A stretch of DNA of 60,576 nucleotides from Mycobacterium sp. D16Q13 (GTDB lineage Bacteria; Actinomycetota; Actinomycetes; Mycobacteriales; Mycobacteriaceae): contig NZ_MAEW01000025.1 of assembly GCF_002013375.1 (NCBI RefSeq), forward strand, positions 1 through 60,576, read 5' to 3'. Positions 51,767-60,561 of the stretch are shown in pieces; the stretch's first letter is position 1; each line of letters starts with the position of its first letter. The translations under genes were made by a program, and so were the position numbers. The notes below the pieces were generated by a model. It saw only the letters and a list, made by a program, of their open reading frames with translations. It made no database searches and was not told where the DNA came from.

Positions 51767-52462
51767 TCAGCCGGCGAGTTCCTCAGCGGCCTCCGAGATG
51801 AGATCGGCGATGGCAACGGGCTGCGACGCCAGCGAGGCGTGGCTCGCATCCAGTTCGATGGTCTTGCGGGGGTTGATCCGCTGCGCCATCTTGCGTTCGT
51901 TCTCCGGGTTGATCATCCGGTCTTGCGTGGATACCTGATACCAGGAGGGCTTGACCCGCCATGCGGGCGCGGTGATGGCGTCCCCGAATGTCGATGCCAG
52001 CGGCGCCTTCTGAGTGACGGCCATGACGAGTGCCGCGTCCTCGGACAGGTCCTGAGCAAAGCTCTCGCGGAACTTGTCCTGCTTGATCCACAGGTAACCA
52101 TCGCTGTCAGGTGCCAGATTGGCCGCGGCGGCGGGCGGCAGCTGTTCGGTCAGCTGCCCCGGGCTCTCACCGGCATCGGGGGCGAACGCCGCGACATAGA
52201 CCAAGCCGACCACGTTCGGAAGATCGCCGGCCTCGGTGATCACCGCGCCGCCGTACGAGTGCCCGACAAGAAGCACCGGGCCGTCGATCTGCTGGACCAT
52301 CCGCCGCGTGCGGACAGCATCATCGGCCAGTGACGTCAACGGGTTCTCCACCGCGTAAAGCTCCTCGTAGCCGCGCTTGTGCAGCTCGACGATCACGTTC
52401 CCCCAATGCGCGGCGCCACCCCAGAATCCGTGGACCAGGACGATGGCCGGTTTGCTGGACAT
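51767..52462 (-). CDS. Alpha/beta hydrolase fold protein
   Basis: A 231-residue hydrolase. VLVHGFWGGAAHW holds the oxyanion region, LVGHSYGGAV the nucleophile serine near residue 88 and ELDASHASLAS the histidine. Relatives are small esterases, including salicylate-ester or hydroxynitrile-type enzymes and many of unknown role. It is divergent from an AraC regulator that starts 111 bases away and may control it. Confidence 0.85.
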   Translation of the reverse strand: MSSKPAIVLVHGFWGGAAHWGNVIVELHKRGYEELYAVENPLTSLADDAVRTRRMVQQIDGPVLLVGHSYGGAVITEAGDLPNVVGLVYVAAFAPDAGESPGQLTEQLPPAAAANLAPDSDGYLWIKQDKFRESFAQDLSEDAALVMAVTQKAPLASTFGDAITAPAWRVKPSWYQVSTQDRMINPENERKMAQRINPRKTIELDASHASLASQPVAIADLISEAAEELAG

Positions 52463-52573
52463 ATCTGCCTCTCAGTAGATGTTGGACGAGCTCAACCCCG
52501 TCGTGTCCGCCGTCGGCGGCACTGTTGACTTACCGGGGCTCCTCCAACATATTTGGACTATGGAGCAAGTGGT

Positions 52574-53536
52574 ATGACCGATCATCCTGAATATTTTGCC
52601 GATCGGCCAAAATCGCACAGCTGGTTCTCAGACTCGACAGATATCGACGCCTTCTCCAGCGTCCTCTCCGCCATCGGGTTGAGGGGCGAAACTGTGATGC
52701 GTTGCTCCTCCGAGCCGCCCTTCGATATCGCCCTTCCGTCCAGCGATCGCGTACTCCACATCGCGGAGACCCCGGGGCTCCGCGTGCATATCGACGGAGA
52801 CCCTGAGTACACCCTCGGTGCCGGAGACATGGTGCTCCTGGCACGCGGTACCGCACACCGCCTCGCCAAGGGCGAGCCCTGCTGCGTGCGAAGCCTGTCT
52901 GCGGCGGACGGGCACGTCGATGCGCGCGACACCTCGACGGCAACCCGTTGGATCAGTGGGCGGTTCACCGCGGAAAAGACAGCCGCTGATCCGCTGCTGT
53001 CGGTCTTGCCGCCGGCCATCGTCGTTCGGGCCGACCAGCCCGGCCATGAATGGCTCTCCCTGTCTCTTCAGCTCGTGCTGGCCGAGGTCGTCACGCCCAG
53101 CCCTGGATCCTGGGTGATGCTGTCGCGGATCCTGGACCTCCTGTTCATCCACGCGCTGCGGGAGTGGTCGACTTCCGATCGCGCCGAACCCGGCTGGCTC
53201 ACCGCGGCCATGGATCCGCGCCTGGCCCCTGTGCTCACCGCGATACACAACAATCTGGAGCACCCCTGGTCCATCGCAGAGCTCGCCAAGCACGCACAGC
53301 AGTCACGCTCGGCCTTCACGCAGCGGTTCACCGCACTGCTGGGACAGCCGCCCGCCGGTTACATCACCGAGCGACGGCTCGATCGGGCGGCGCATCTTCT
53401 GCGCTTCAGCACCGAGGCGGTGAGCAAGGTCGGCAGGGCCGTCGGTTACACCTCGGATGCCGCCTTCAGCCGGGCGTTCCAGCGCCGATTCGGCGAGCCG
53501 CCCTTACGCTGGCGCATGCGACACCGGCCTCAATGA
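52574..53536 (+). CDS. AraC-family transcriptional regulator with cupin domain
   Basis: A 320-residue regulator. The N-terminal half is a cupin-like sensing domain (GLRVHIDGDPEYTLGAGDMVLLARG). The C-terminal ~100 residues contain two helix-turn-helix units (WSIAELAKHAQQSRSAFTQRF and VGRAVGYTSDAAFSRAFQRRF), the standard AraC pair. ATG 52574 is used. The divergent alpha/beta hydrolase is its probable target, with the cupin sensing a related small molecule; this is inferred from position. Confidence 0.9.
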   Translation: MTDHPEYFADRPKSHSWFSDSTDIDAFSSVLSAIGLRGETVMRCSSEPPFDIALPSSDRVLHIAETPGLRVHIDGDPEYTLGAGDMVLLARGTAHRLAKGEPCCVRSLSAADGHVDARDTSTATRWISGRFTAEKTAADPLLSVLPPAIVVRADQPGHEWLSLSLQLVLAEVVTPSPGSWVMLSRILDLLFIHALREWSTSDRAEPGWLTAAMDPRLAPVLTAIHNNLEHPWSIAELAKHAQQSRSAFTQRFTALLGQPPAGYITERRLDRAAHLLRFSTEAVSKVGRAVGYTSDAAFSRAFQRRFGEPPLRWRMRHRPQ

Positions 53537-53543
53537 CCTCAGG

Positions 53544-54446
53544 TCAGCGACTACCCCTGCGGCTCAGCACAATTCCGGCGATCACGATCGCCCCGCCCAG
53601 TGGTTCATGCCAGCCGATGCGCTCGCCCAACAACACGGCGCCCAGCAGCACCCCGATCACCGGGGTCAAGTAGGTGACCGACGAGGCCGCGGTGGCACCC
53701 CATCCGTTGATGATGCGGGTGTTCCAGACGTAGGCCAACCCGGTCCCCAGCACCCCCAGCGCCACCATGCTCAACACCACCGCCGGAGTCGCGTCCATCC
53801 GGTGACGGTCCACGAGCGCCACCACGACGGTCATCAGCACCGCCCCCACACCCACCTGAATACCGGCGACCGCCAGCGCGGGCAGACCCAGCGGCGTGAC
53901 GTACTTGCGCATGTAGACGAAACCGATCCCGTAGCTCAGAGTCGCTCCAAGACAGGCGAATTGTGCGAGCACCGGGCCCCCGTGACCGAGCAGCTGCCAT
54001 GGAGCCAGCACCACGCACACACCCACGAACCCGACCGCCAATCCGAGCAGCTGCATCCGGCCGGGGCGCTCGGCCCGCAGCGCCACCAGTGTCACCACAG
54101 TGGTCATCAAGGGAGTTGCCGCGTTGTAGATACTCGCCAGCCCGGAGTCGATGGTCTGCTCGGCCCACGGATACAGCACGAACGGAACAACACACAGCGT
54201 CAGCGAGACCACGCCGATATGTCCCCACACCTTGACCTGGCGCGGCAGCGGAACTCGGAGCAGCAGAACCAGGGAGACGAGCGTAAGGGCACCGAAATCC
54301 AGGCGCGCTGCCGCCACCTGCAGCGCCGAAAGCCCCTGCAGACCGATCTTGATGAAGAGGAAACTCGCGCCCCACACCAGGGCAAGAGCTGCGAACTGAA
54401 GAGGGAGCCAGCGATTACGGGCCGGAGCGACGGTCGCGGTATCCAC
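53544..54446 (-). CDS. EamA/DMT-family transporter
   Basis: A 300-residue permease with ten hydrophobic helices in two EamA repeats; the first starts ALVWGASFLFIKIGLQ and the second near GATLSYGIGFVYMRK. Family members export amino acids or metabolites. It is convergent with the AraC gene (7 bases between stops). The substrate is unknown. Confidence 0.9.
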   Translation of the reverse strand: MDTATVAPARNRWLPLQFAALALVWGASFLFIKIGLQGLSALQVAAARLDFGALTLVSLVLLLRVPLPRQVKVWGHIGVVSLTLCVVPFVLYPWAEQTIDSGLASIYNAATPLMTTVVTLVALRAERPGRMQLLGLAVGFVGVCVVLAPWQLLGHGGPVLAQFACLGATLSYGIGFVYMRKYVTPLGLPALAVAGIQVGVGAVLMTVVVALVDRHRMDATPAVVLSMVALGVLGTGLAYVWNTRIINGWGATAASSVTYLTPVIGVLLGAVLLGERIGWHEPLGGAIVIAGIVLSRRGSR

Positions 54447-54496
54447 CGGGCAATTGCACAGGACTACCGGCCACCAGCGCTAGCGGTTTTCCGCCG

Positions 54497-54961
54497 TCAC
54501 ACCCCGGTACTGGACCCCGGGCGCGCGATCATCAGCACGGTGACCACCGCCCACAGCAGGTTGAAGATCCCGGTGAACATCGCTAACCGCGCGAACACCC
54601 GCCCATCGAGCGACTCACCTTCGCCCAGCTGGGCCAACACCCGCTGCTGTCGCGGCAACACCACAAACACCAGCACCGCCGCGGCCGCCCCCGTGAGCAC
54701 CAGCGATGCGATCAGCCAGGGGGTGCCCAGGACACCCATCAAATCTGCCAGCGGCAGACCGAACATCGGAATCGCGATCCCCACCGCCGCGTACACCCGG
54801 CAGACCCGGTGCAGGGTGCGCAAGCTTCCCAACTCACCAGCGCCGTCGGGCGAGGCCGCGGCGCGACGTGCGAACGCTGGAAACATGCTGGCTGCCACGG
54901 CGATTGGGCCCACCGCGAGAATCACCGCCAGCACGTGGATCGAGAGCAATACCTTGGTCAC
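54497..54961 (-). CDS. Small integral membrane protein (DUF2269-like)
   Basis: A 154-residue protein with four hydrophobic helices, starting at GTG 54961 (VTKVLLSIHVLAVILAVGPIAV). The early His in the first helix and the basic loop ASMFPAFARRAA resemble DUF2269-type membrane proteins. A longer frame to 55045 adds an unlikely Arg-rich N-terminus. It is divergent from another small membrane protein at 55064. Function unknown. Confidence 0.7.
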   Translation of the reverse strand: MTKVLLSIHVLAVILAVGPIAVAASMFPAFARRAAASPDGAGELGSLRTLHRVCRVYAAVGIAIPMFGLPLADLMGVLGTPWLIASLVLTGAAAAVLVFVVLPRQQRVLAQLGEGESLDGRVFARLAMFTGIFNLLWAVVTVLMIARPGSSTGV

Positions 54962-55063
54962 GCGCAGACGGTATCGGTCCCGCCGCGGCGCCGAAAGCCC
55001 GCCGCTGGCCATATTTCGACGACTTTCGGCCGTATCCTTCCCCAATCTTGGGAGTATGTGCCG

Positions 55064-55561
55064 ATGGGCCGTCGAATACTGATGTACTTCACCGTGTTCG
55101 GGATCGCGATGTGGTTCTTCGGAAACCTCTACGAGGCCATCGTGATAGGACCGAACATCGCCGGTGACACCAAGGAGCAGCTGAAGGCATTCCAGCAGTT
55201 CACCGAGGTGACCAATCCCGTCTACTACTACATCCCGCTCACCCAGATCGCCGCCATCACCCTGATCGTCTGGTTCGTGCGCACCCCGCGCAGAGCCCCC
55301 GAGAAACTCTCGCTGTTCCTGGCCTGCCTCGTCGAGATCGCGGCCGTCGTCCTGTCCGTCTATGTCATCGTCAAGCTCAACATGACACTCTTCTTCGGCG
55401 CTCTGGGCGAATCCCCCAGTGAGCTACATCAGCTCGCGCTGCAATGGAACATGCTGAACCTCGTCCGCGTGGTTCTCACCGCGATCGCGCTACTGTTCGC
55501 CATGAGAGCCCTGCGCCTCGTCTGGCAGTCCTCCGGTCGACACCCGACCGCCACCGTGTGA
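55064..55561 (+). CDS. Small integral membrane protein (DUF1772-like)
   Basis: A 165-residue protein with four hydrophobic helices and conserved acidic and Asn residues in the first (FGNLYEAIVIGPN). It starts at ATG 55064 (MGRRILMYFTVFG). The SDR gene follows on the same strand after 39 bases. It faces the 54497 gene, so the two could be regulated together. Function unknown. Confidence 0.75.
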   Translation: MGRRILMYFTVFGIAMWFFGNLYEAIVIGPNIAGDTKEQLKAFQQFTEVTNPVYYYIPLTQIAAITLIVWFVRTPRRAPEKLSLFLACLVEIAAVVLSVYVIVKLNMTLFFGALGESPSELHQLALQWNMLNLVRVVLTAIALLFAMRALRLVWQSSGRHPTATV

Positions 55562-55600
55562 AGCTTCCCCTGTTCCGAACGTCTCAACGAGGAGATCTGC

Positions 55601-56458
55601 ATGTCCAGCACCCCAAGGACAGTGGTCATCACCGGCGCGAACGCCGGAATCGGCCTGGCCACGGCGCACCGGCTGGCCGCCGATGGGCACACCATCGTGA
55701 TGGCCTGCCGCAATCAGCAGAAGGCCCAGGCAGCCCGCGATGAAATCCTGGCCGCAACACCCGGCGCTCCCGTCGACGTCATGTCGCTGGATCTGTCCTC
55801 GTTCGAGCACATCCACCGTTTCGCCGGTGAGCTAGCCGCACAGCATCCCCAGGTCGATGTGCTGATCAACAATGCCGGCGCCTCACCAATGCGCCAGTCC
55901 AGGACCGAGGACGGCTTCGAACTGCAGTGGGGGGCCAACTATCTGGGGCCCTTCCTGCTGACGCACCTGCTGCTTCCGCAGCTGCAGGCCGCCCGAACCG
56001 GCGACGCCCGCGTCATCCACCTGGCCTCCGTCGCCCACAGCGTGGGCAGGATCAATGAAAAGACTTGGCGTGGACGGCGTTTCTACTTCACCTTCTCCGC
56101 CTATGCCCAGTCGAAGATGGGCAATCTGATGTTCAGCAATGCCCTTGCCCGCCGCCTCCCCGAAGGAGTCACCTCGAACGCGCTACATCCCGGCAACGTC
56201 AGATCCGAGATCTGGCGTGAGATACCGCAGCCCATCCGGCCGTTGGTGATGCTGGCGCTGATCACACCGGAGCGGCCCAGTCAGCTGATCACCGACATGG
56301 CGGTGGCGGAGGAGCACCGCGGGCACAATGGGGAATACCTCACCGCACAAAAGCCGAGCCCGGTCCGGCGTTACACGAAAAAGCTGGCGGCGCAGGATGA
56401 CCTGTATGCCAAGAGCTGCGAGCTGGTCGGCGTCGAGCCGCTTCCGGTGCGCGGCTAG
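55601..56458 (+). CDS. Short-chain dehydrogenase/reductase (retinol-dehydrogenase-like)
   Basis: A 285-residue SDR. The cofactor motif is ITGANAGIGLATAHRL, the strand NNAGASP follows and the active site is YAQSK. Length and motifs resemble the RDH/oxidoreductase group rather than FabG. A GAGGAG box lies just before ATG 55601. The substrate is unknown. It is convergent with the Gap-like gene (9 bases). Confidence 0.88.
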   Translation: MSSTPRTVVITGANAGIGLATAHRLAADGHTIVMACRNQQKAQAARDEILAATPGAPVDVMSLDLSSFEHIHRFAGELAAQHPQVDVLINNAGASPMRQSRTEDGFELQWGANYLGPFLLTHLLLPQLQAARTGDARVIHLASVAHSVGRINEKTWRGRRFYFTFSAYAQSKMGNLMFSNALARRLPEGVTSNALHPGNVRSEIWREIPQPIRPLVMLALITPERPSQLITDMAVAEEHRGHNGEYLTAQKPSPVRRYTKKLAAQDDLYAKSCELVGVEPLPVRG

Positions 56459-56467
56459 CAGACCTTC

Positions 56468-57151
56468 TCACTTCACGGCGTGAATTCCGTTGTACAGCAC
56501 CATCACACCGATCACTACCAGGATTGCCGCCATCAAGGCCGCGTTGTTTTTCTCCATCCAATCCTTGAGCCGGCCCATGGTGCCGTCGAGTCGGTGCCCC
56601 GCGGCCGCATAGGCCAGTATCGGGACAGCGACCGTCGATGCGGCGACAGCGACGAAGAACGCCGCGGCCGTCCAGCGATCTGCGATATCCAGCCCGCTGG
56701 CGCCGATCGCCAATCCGGCCGGAACGCAAATGAACAGGACATCGGGCCGTACCACAACCAAAGCCGCCCCCGTTATCGCCGCCCGCGCCGGGCCGATCGT
56801 CGAGAAAGATCGCATCCAGCCCGGCGAGTCGGTGTGATGATGCCGGGTCAGCCACCGGTAGATACCGAACAGGATGAGCGCCGAGCCAAGCGCCACGCGC
56901 ACCCACGAGGCCCAGTTCGGCGCCGACCGGTGTAGCCCGCCGAGTAGTCCGGTGGCGGCGACGCACAGCGCCGTCAGCGCGGCCAGGCCCAATAGCCACC
57001 CGGCCAGGAAGGCGAGACCGCTCGGCCGTGGCCTCGGAGCCTGCAAGACCAGCACCGCCGGGATGACCGTGATCGGCGACAGCGCGATGACCAGCCCGAG
57101 CGGAACCAGCCCGGTGAGGACAGAACCCCAACTTCCTGCCATGAGCAGCAT
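56468..57151 (-). CDS. Gap/Sap-type lipid-addressing membrane protein
   Basis: A 227-residue protein with about six helices, of the GPL-addressing/sulfolipid-addressing family. It begins VPLGLVIALSPITVIPAVLVL, typical of the family's first helix, and has a His-rich loop (TRHHHTDS). Gap and Sap proteins assist MmpL-linked export of glycopeptidolipids or sulfolipids to the surface. No mmpL is next to it, so which lipid it serves is unknown. An ATG at 57142 is an alternative start. Confidence 0.82.
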   Translation of the reverse strand: MLLMAGSWGSVLTGLVPLGLVIALSPITVIPAVLVLQAPRPRPSGLAFLAGWLLGLAALTALCVAATGLLGGLHRSAPNWASWVRVALGSALILFGIYRWLTRHHHTDSPGWMRSFSTIGPARAAITGAALVVVRPDVLFICVPAGLAIGASGLDIADRWTAAAFFVAVAASTVAVPILAYAAAGHRLDGTMGRLKDWMEKNNAALMAAILVVIGVMVLYNGIHAVK

Positions 57152-57207
57152 CTTCGCACCCTGAACACGATGTCACCGGCGAAAAGTAAAGAAGGGCCGC
57201 CCGCCGG

Positions 57208-58191
57208 TTAGGACGCCGTGGGGCTGTAGTGATGGGGACTGTCGCGCAGCGCCACCGGAGGCAGGTAGCGCGCTGAAGTCTGCGGCAGCGGCGCGTTGGC
57301 GGGCATCCGCCCGGTCGCCCGGTCCCACCCCGCCCGTGCGCGCGGATGTTTCCTCCACCGGAACGGCACCAGGCGGAAGATCGCGTGGTTTACCCGCCCC
57401 AGTAGCTCAAGACGCCGCTCGTCGCGGTCGGTCCACGTGTACCCCAGGCGTTTTCGCACTGGATCATCGAACATCCCAACCATCACCCACTCGGAGAACC
57501 GGGTGAAGAGGGGAAGCGCTAAGCGCCACATCCAGGTCGGCATCAGCGGCAGGAACGGCGGCTTGGGCAACTTGGCAAAGTCCAGCAGATCACGCGTCGC
57601 CTTGTTGTCCTCTAAGACGTTGGCGCACATGTCATCCCAATAGTCCTGAAACTCCTCCCAGGTCTTGGGCACCGGCCGCATGCTCATCCCGTACATCCGG
57701 TACCAGACGATGTGCTCATCGAAAAGCTGCCGCTTCTGCCCCTCGGTAAGTCCCGCACCGAACCGCTCCACCGAGAGCAACAACGCTTTGAAAAAGGTTG
57801 CGTGGGCCCAATAGAAGACGTCGGGGTCGAGCGCGCTGTACCGGCGCCCTTGACTGTCAACACCTTTGATGCCGGCGTGATATCCGCGCACCTCGGCGCC
57901 CGTTATCGGCGCACGATCCCCGTCGAAGACCACGCCGGTGATCGGATACAGCGACCGCAGGAGCCGTTCCCACCGCTCACGCAGAAACGTGGAGTGCTGC
58001 TCGACGGCGGCACCGAGCTTCGGGTGCATGTTCTGCATCGCGGTGGCGTAGGAGCCCATCAACATCCCGGACCAGTCCGCGGTGAGTTTCCACGTCAGCG
58101 ATTCCGGTCCCAGCGGCACCGGTATGGACCGATCCGAGCCGTGGGTGACCGGACACCCCGCCGTCAGAGAATCGACCTCGCCGTCGGTCAT
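57208..58191 (-). CDS. MpaB-family (DUF2236) oxygenase, copy 1
   Basis: A 327-residue member of the MpaB/latex-clearing-like family. The heme-region histidine lies in VRGYHAGIKGVDSQGRRYSALDPDVFYWAHATFF, a segment shared with copy 2 (58295). Family members are heme oxygenases that cleave C=C bonds or act on terpenoid/phenolic lipids; most mycobacterial ones have no known substrate. It ends RDSPHHYSPTAS. A perfect 8-bp inverted repeat lies 28 bases upstream (58220-58239). Confidence 0.88.
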   Translation of the reverse strand: MTDGEVDSLTAGCPVTHGSDRSIPVPLGPESLTWKLTADWSGMLMGSYATAMQNMHPKLGAAVEQHSTFLRERWERLLRSLYPITGVVFDGDRAPITGAEVRGYHAGIKGVDSQGRRYSALDPDVFYWAHATFFKALLLSVERFGAGLTEGQKRQLFDEHIVWYRMYGMSMRPVPKTWEEFQDYWDDMCANVLEDNKATRDLLDFAKLPKPPFLPLMPTWMWRLALPLFTRFSEWVMVGMFDDPVRKRLGYTWTDRDERRLELLGRVNHAIFRLVPFRWRKHPRARAGWDRATGRMPANAPLPQTSARYLPPVALRDSPHHYSPTAS

Positions 58192-58219
58192 AACCCACTC
58201 CGTTGTCGCCCATTCCAGA

Positions 58220-58239
58220 AACTGAATTGCGATTCAGTT
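58220..58239. promoter_or_regulatory. 20-bp operator-like inverted repeat upstream of MpaB copy 1
   Basis: AACTGAAT and ATTCAGTT are perfect 8-bp arms around TGCG. The sequence is unrelated to the palindrome upstream of copy 2, so the two copies appear separately controlled. Confidence 0.75.
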
Positions 58240-58294
58240 ACACGCCGACACTAGGGGGACCGATGTGGTGACGTCAAGCACCAAAAAGCCGGGT

Positions 58295-59299
58295 TCAGGA
58301 GACCTTGGGGTTGTAATGGTTGGGACTGCCCCAAGTATCCCGGGGCGGCAGGTTGCGGTCCGGGGTCTGTGGCAACGGGGCGTCGGCAGGGATACGCCCG
58401 ACGGCGCGATCCCACCCCGCGCGAGCCCGGGGGTGACGGCGCTTGCGCTCCGGCACGAACTTGAAGAGCACGTTGACACCCTGCCCAAACTTGCGGTGTA
58501 ACCATTCATCGCGCGCAGACCAGGTGTAGCCGAAGCGTTCTCGGACGGCAGGGTGATACAGCCCGACGGTCAGCCACACGAACATCGGCGCCACCAACCG
58601 TCGCTGGAGCCGCCACAGGCCCTCGGGAATCCAGGGCGCAAACGGCGGCACCGCCAGAGTGGTCAGGTCCAGCACATCCCGCGAGGCCTTGTTGTCCTCT
58701 AAGACGTTGGTGCACATGTGATCCCAGTACTCCTGGAAATCCTCCCAGGTCTTGGGCACCGGCCGCATGCTCATGCCATACATCCGGTACCAGGTGACAT
58801 GCTCGTCGAAGAGCTGGCGCTTCTCGGCCTCGCCGATACCGCCACTGAGCCAGTCCGCCACGACGATCGTGCCCATGAAGAAGGTCGCGTGCGCCCAATA
58901 GAAGACGTCCGGATTGAGTGCGCTGTACCGGCGCCCCTGATCATCAACCCCCTTGATGTTGACGTGATAGTCGCGCACCTCGGCGCCTGTCGCCGGGGCC
59001 CGATCCCCGTCGAATACGACGCCGCCGATCGGATACAGCGAGCGCAGGAGCCGCTGCCAGCGTTCCCGGAAGAACAGGGAGTGCTGCTCGACGGCGGCGC
59101 CCAGCTGTGGATGCATGTTCTGCATGGACCCGGCATAGGGGCCTTGCAACACCCCCCGCCAATCGCCGAAGTACTTCCACGTCAACGACTCAGGGCCGAG
59201 CGGCACCGCTACCGACGAACCAGACCCGTGACTCACCGGACAGCCCGACACGAAGGTGCCGGATTCGGCGACAGGCTGCGTCTGGGCGACCTCGGACAT
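58295..59299 (-). CDS. MpaB-family (DUF2236) oxygenase, copy 2
   Basis: A 334-residue paralogue of copy 1, with nearly identical blocks (VFYWAHATFF, WYRMYGMSMRPVPKTWE, MCTNVLEDNKASRD). The ~40 N-terminal residues and the segment after the shared core differ. ATG 59299 is used, with a possible alternative four codons upstream. It is divergent from a TetR gene across 86 bases that contain an 18-bp inverted repeat, which suggests repression by that regulator. The substrate is unknown. Confidence 0.88.
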   Translation of the reverse strand: MSEVAQTQPVAESGTFVSGCPVSHGSGSSVAVPLGPESLTWKYFGDWRGVLQGPYAGSMQNMHPQLGAAVEQHSLFFRERWQRLLRSLYPIGGVVFDGDRAPATGAEVRDYHVNIKGVDDQGRRYSALNPDVFYWAHATFFMGTIVVADWLSGGIGEAEKRQLFDEHVTWYRMYGMSMRPVPKTWEDFQEYWDHMCTNVLEDNKASRDVLDLTTLAVPPFAPWIPEGLWRLQRRLVAPMFVWLTVGLYHPAVRERFGYTWSARDEWLHRKFGQGVNVLFKFVPERKRRHPRARAGWDRAVGRIPADAPLPQTPDRNLPPRDTWGSPNHYNPKVS

Positions 59300-59342
59300 A
59301 TCGTTGACCATTCGGAACGCTCCGTTGCAGTTCGACGTATAG

Positions 59343-59360
59343 TGACAATCAAGGTTGTCA
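59343..59360. promoter_or_regulatory. 18-bp operator-like repeat between MpaB copy 2 and tetR
   Basis: TGACAATC and GGTTGTCA match in 7 of 8 positions around AA. The site lies 25 bases before the TetR GTG and 43 before the MpaB start, so one regulator could control both directions. Confidence 0.7.
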
Positions 59361-59385
59361 ACTTTGATATCAGATTAGGAGGCCC

Positions 59386-60042
59386 GTGGCGAACGGTCAA
59401 GCGCAGCGGCGTAGCTGGGCGGGCGTCTCAGCGGCCGAGCGCGCAGATGAACGGCGGCGCGAGCTCATGGCGGCCGGCGTGCGACTGCTGGGGCTCAGCC
59501 CCCGGCCGGCCGTCACCGTCCGGGCCGTATGCCGATCCGCGGGCATGACCGAGCGGTACTTCTACGAGAACTTCTCCGACCGCGACACGTTTGTCCGTGC
59601 GGTCTACGACCACGTGGGCTTTCGCGCGATCGAGGCGCTCAGCGGCGCCCGATCCGCACACGAGGGTGTCGACGCTTTTGTCCGGCTCATGGTGGACGAA
59701 CCCACCATGGGGCGAGTCCTGCTGATAGCGCCGACCTTTGAGCCGACGCTCTCGGAATCCGGTTATGACTGGCTGCCGCGATTCGTCGCGTTGCTACAGG
59801 GAAAGCTCAGTACCAACCTCGCCGACGAGGTGCAGCAGCAATTGGTGGCAACCAGCCTGGTGGGCGCGCTGACGAGCCTTTTCAGGGGATACCTGAACGA
59901 GGAGCTGAACGTGGGTCGGCAGCGGTTCGTGGACTACTGCGTGCAGATACTGCTGCAGGGCGCTACCGCGACGCCACCAACCGGGGCGACCGGGCCGACT
60001 ACGTCGCTGCGGACTTCGCCTTATCCTCAGCAGCCTTCTTAG
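59386..60042 (+). CDS. TetR-family regulator
   Basis: A 218-residue TetR protein with a basic N-terminus and the helix-turn-helix VRAVCRSAGMTERYFYENF at about residues 45-63. The start is GTG 59386, with a perfect AGGAGG box 3 bases upstream. It is divergent from MpaB copy 2, and the intervening palindrome suggests that it represses both. Its 3' end overlaps the convergent small secreted-protein gene by 44 bases. Confidence 0.9.
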   Translation: MANGQAQRRSWAGVSAAERADERRRELMAAGVRLLGLSPRPAVTVRAVCRSAGMTERYFYENFSDRDTFVRAVYDHVGFRAIEALSGARSAHEGVDAFVRLMVDEPTMGRVLLIAPTFEPTLSESGYDWLPRFVALLQGKLSTNLADEVQQQLVATSLVGALTSLFRGYLNEELNVGRQRFVDYCVQILLQGATATPPTGATGPTTSLRTSPYPQQPS

Positions 60043-60346
60043 CCGCCGCGACCTCTGCCTTGTAACAACGCAGGGTAACGTGGACCATCTTTCCTCGGTC
60101 GTCCTGCCCCTTCTTGACGGTGAACGCTTCCTGATGCGCGACAAGGCAATTGTCGAGGCCCACTTGATCACCAGAGCGACCCGCAACGACGACCGTGTAG
60201 CCCTCACCCTTAAGAGTGGAGGAGGCGTCGGAGTAGAACTGCCCGGTTGTATCGGTCGGGCCACCGGCATGGGCCATCCCGGCCATCGCCAACGAGAAAC
60301 CCGCACCCGCAACCGCGACGATGGTCGCGTTGACTACCGACTTCAC
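59999..60346 (-). CDS. Small secreted protein
   Basis: A 115-residue protein with a Sec signal peptide (VKSVVNATIVAVAGAGFSLA, cleavage likely after AHA). The mature part has two cysteines (LDNCLVA and LRCYKAE) and a Lys/Ala-rich C-terminus. GTG 60346 is chosen because GGAGG lies 8 bases upstream; a GTG at 60355 would leave no spacing. It resembles short mycobacterial secreted proteins of unknown role. It overlaps the TetR gene at its 3' end. Confidence 0.72.
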   Translation of the reverse strand: MKSVVNATIVAVAGAGFSLAMAGMAHAGGPTDTTGQFYSDASSTLKGEGYTVVVAGRSGDQVGLDNCLVAHQEAFTVKKGQDDRGKMVHVTLRCYKAEVAAAKKAAEDKAKSAAT

Positions 60347-60507
60347 TGGATACACCTCCACCTTGGAATGTGGGCAATCATACTGCGGGTGTAGCGCCCT
60401 CGCAGCCCGAGCGAGAAACGCATCGATCCGCACGTCGGAAGGCGCGCGGAAGGGTATTTGTGCGTCATGATCCGTCCACTTGTGTGCAACCGCCGTTTAC
60501 AGATATA

Positions 60508-60536
60508 TTGACTGCAACTTCCAGATACAGATAACT
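60508..60536 (+). promoter_or_regulatory. Possible promoter for the gene entering the right edge
   Basis: TTGACT at 60508-60513 and ATAACT at 60531-60536 are separated by 17 bases in an AT-rich stretch, 25 bases upstream of the ATG at 60562. Confidence 0.4.
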
Positions 60537-60561
60537 CTGTCGAGACCTGAGGAACGTGTCC

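Noticed and set aside
53457..55082. A 541-codon plus-strand frame across the EamA gene
   Set aside because: It covers two hydrophobic minus-strand genes and reads as Arg/Gln/His-rich nonsense.
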